From: Symbiodinium natans
Lineage: Eukaryota; Sar; Dinophyceae; Suessiales; Symbiodiniaceae
Reading direction: 5' to 3'
DNA: 52,500 nt
Assembly: GCA_905221605.1 (NCBI GenBank)
Contig: CAJNDS010000612.1
Span: forward strand, 1-52,500
Part shown: positions 52,291 through 52,500 of the stretch, piece by piece
Layout of the letters: the number at the start of each line of letters is the position of its first letter
Numbering within the stretch: the stretch's first letter is position 1
Made by a program: the position numbers and the translations under genes
Notes under the pieces: model-generated
Databases searched by the model: none
What the model saw: only the letters and a program-made list of their open reading frames with translations
What the model was told of the DNA's origin: nothing

Positions 52291-52500
52291 ATATAGACCC
52301 CCGAATTCTAGGATTCTCTTATAACGGGGCCTCCAATAAGGTACCCTAATTTCGTAAGCACCCATATGGCACTCGGATTTTTCCCCGCCAGTTCCTTCCT
52401 TGCGTGTGTCGTGTGTTGCCCTCGAGGCGTCTGTGGCCGCTTCCTTCCTCCTACTTTCGATCGGCACCTCGGTATGCACTCTGAATTGGCGAGAGCACGG
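52291..52500. other. Window edge: dispersed motif and unique DNA
   Basis: CCAATAAGGTACCC..ATTTCG (52333-52356) recurs at 38179. The rest to the window end is unique, with no supported exon. Confidence 0.4.

Noticed and set aside
1-52500. tRNA, rRNA or spliced-leader RNA genes
   Set aside because: I looked for cloverleaf-like acceptor and T-arm patterns, 5S-like boxes and a complete spliced leader followed by GT. None was convincing by eye; a tRNAscan-SE/Infernal run would settle it.

Overview
The window reads as nuclear DNA of a dinoflagellate-like alveolate. Four things point there: pervasive TTTAGGG/CCCTAAA (plant/alveolate-type telomere) repeats scattered through the whole window in both orientations; very short GC-rich exon-like segments; many small foldback elements; and an LTR element whose LTR carries a sequence close to the 3' part of the dinoflagellate spliced leader (TTTTGGCTCAAG). 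A chromerid is the main alternative. No rRNA, tRNA, bacterial-style operon or CRISPR array was seen. All calls were made by eye, and most exon boundaries rest on reading frame, GT/GC..AG sites and intron phase only.

Layout. 1-4390: telomere-like arrays, microsatellites, G-rich DNA, two candidate exons and a broken minus-strand ORF (2290-2855). 4391-13167: an almost complete LTR retroelement inserted in a telomere-like array. It has two ~222-bp LTRs (~97% identical), a TAGGG target duplication, a primer-binding site that looks like a half-tRNA-iMet site, a polypurine tract and two large ORFs. The ORFs carry WW, S1-like, PABC/MLLE, SAM-like and two sets of three CCCH zinc fingers, but no reverse transcriptase or integrase. 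The two ORFs can be joined in phase by one predicted intron (9710-10448). 13170-20470: scattered plus-strand exon candidates of unknown product. 20475-27000: a run of short plus-strand exons encoding leucine-rich repeats. 27265-27929: two cysteine-rich exons. 29496-51967: exons encoding hydrophobic, probably membrane-spanning segments and basic cytoplasmic stretches. The LRR, Cys-rich and membrane exons are collinear on one strand and many junctions agree in phase, so they may be one receptor- or channel-like gene of more than 20 kb.

The most unusual signal is the relation between telomere-like arrays, mobile elements and introns. At ten places an exon-like frame ends exactly where GTTTAGGG begins, so the array supplies the 5' splice site. 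At least six arrays are flanked by 7-18 bp direct repeats, as expected from insertion at staggered breaks. Several palindromic elements (CTTGGAGGTTCATGG, CATGGGTTCCCC and other families) hold arrays between their arms. One 113-bp element (37267-37379) has the hallmarks of an introner: it splits a reading frame, its target duplication GTGA supplies the donor GT and its terminal repeat supplies the acceptor AG. Arrays contain stops in every frame, so these genes can only be expressed if the arrays are spliced out.
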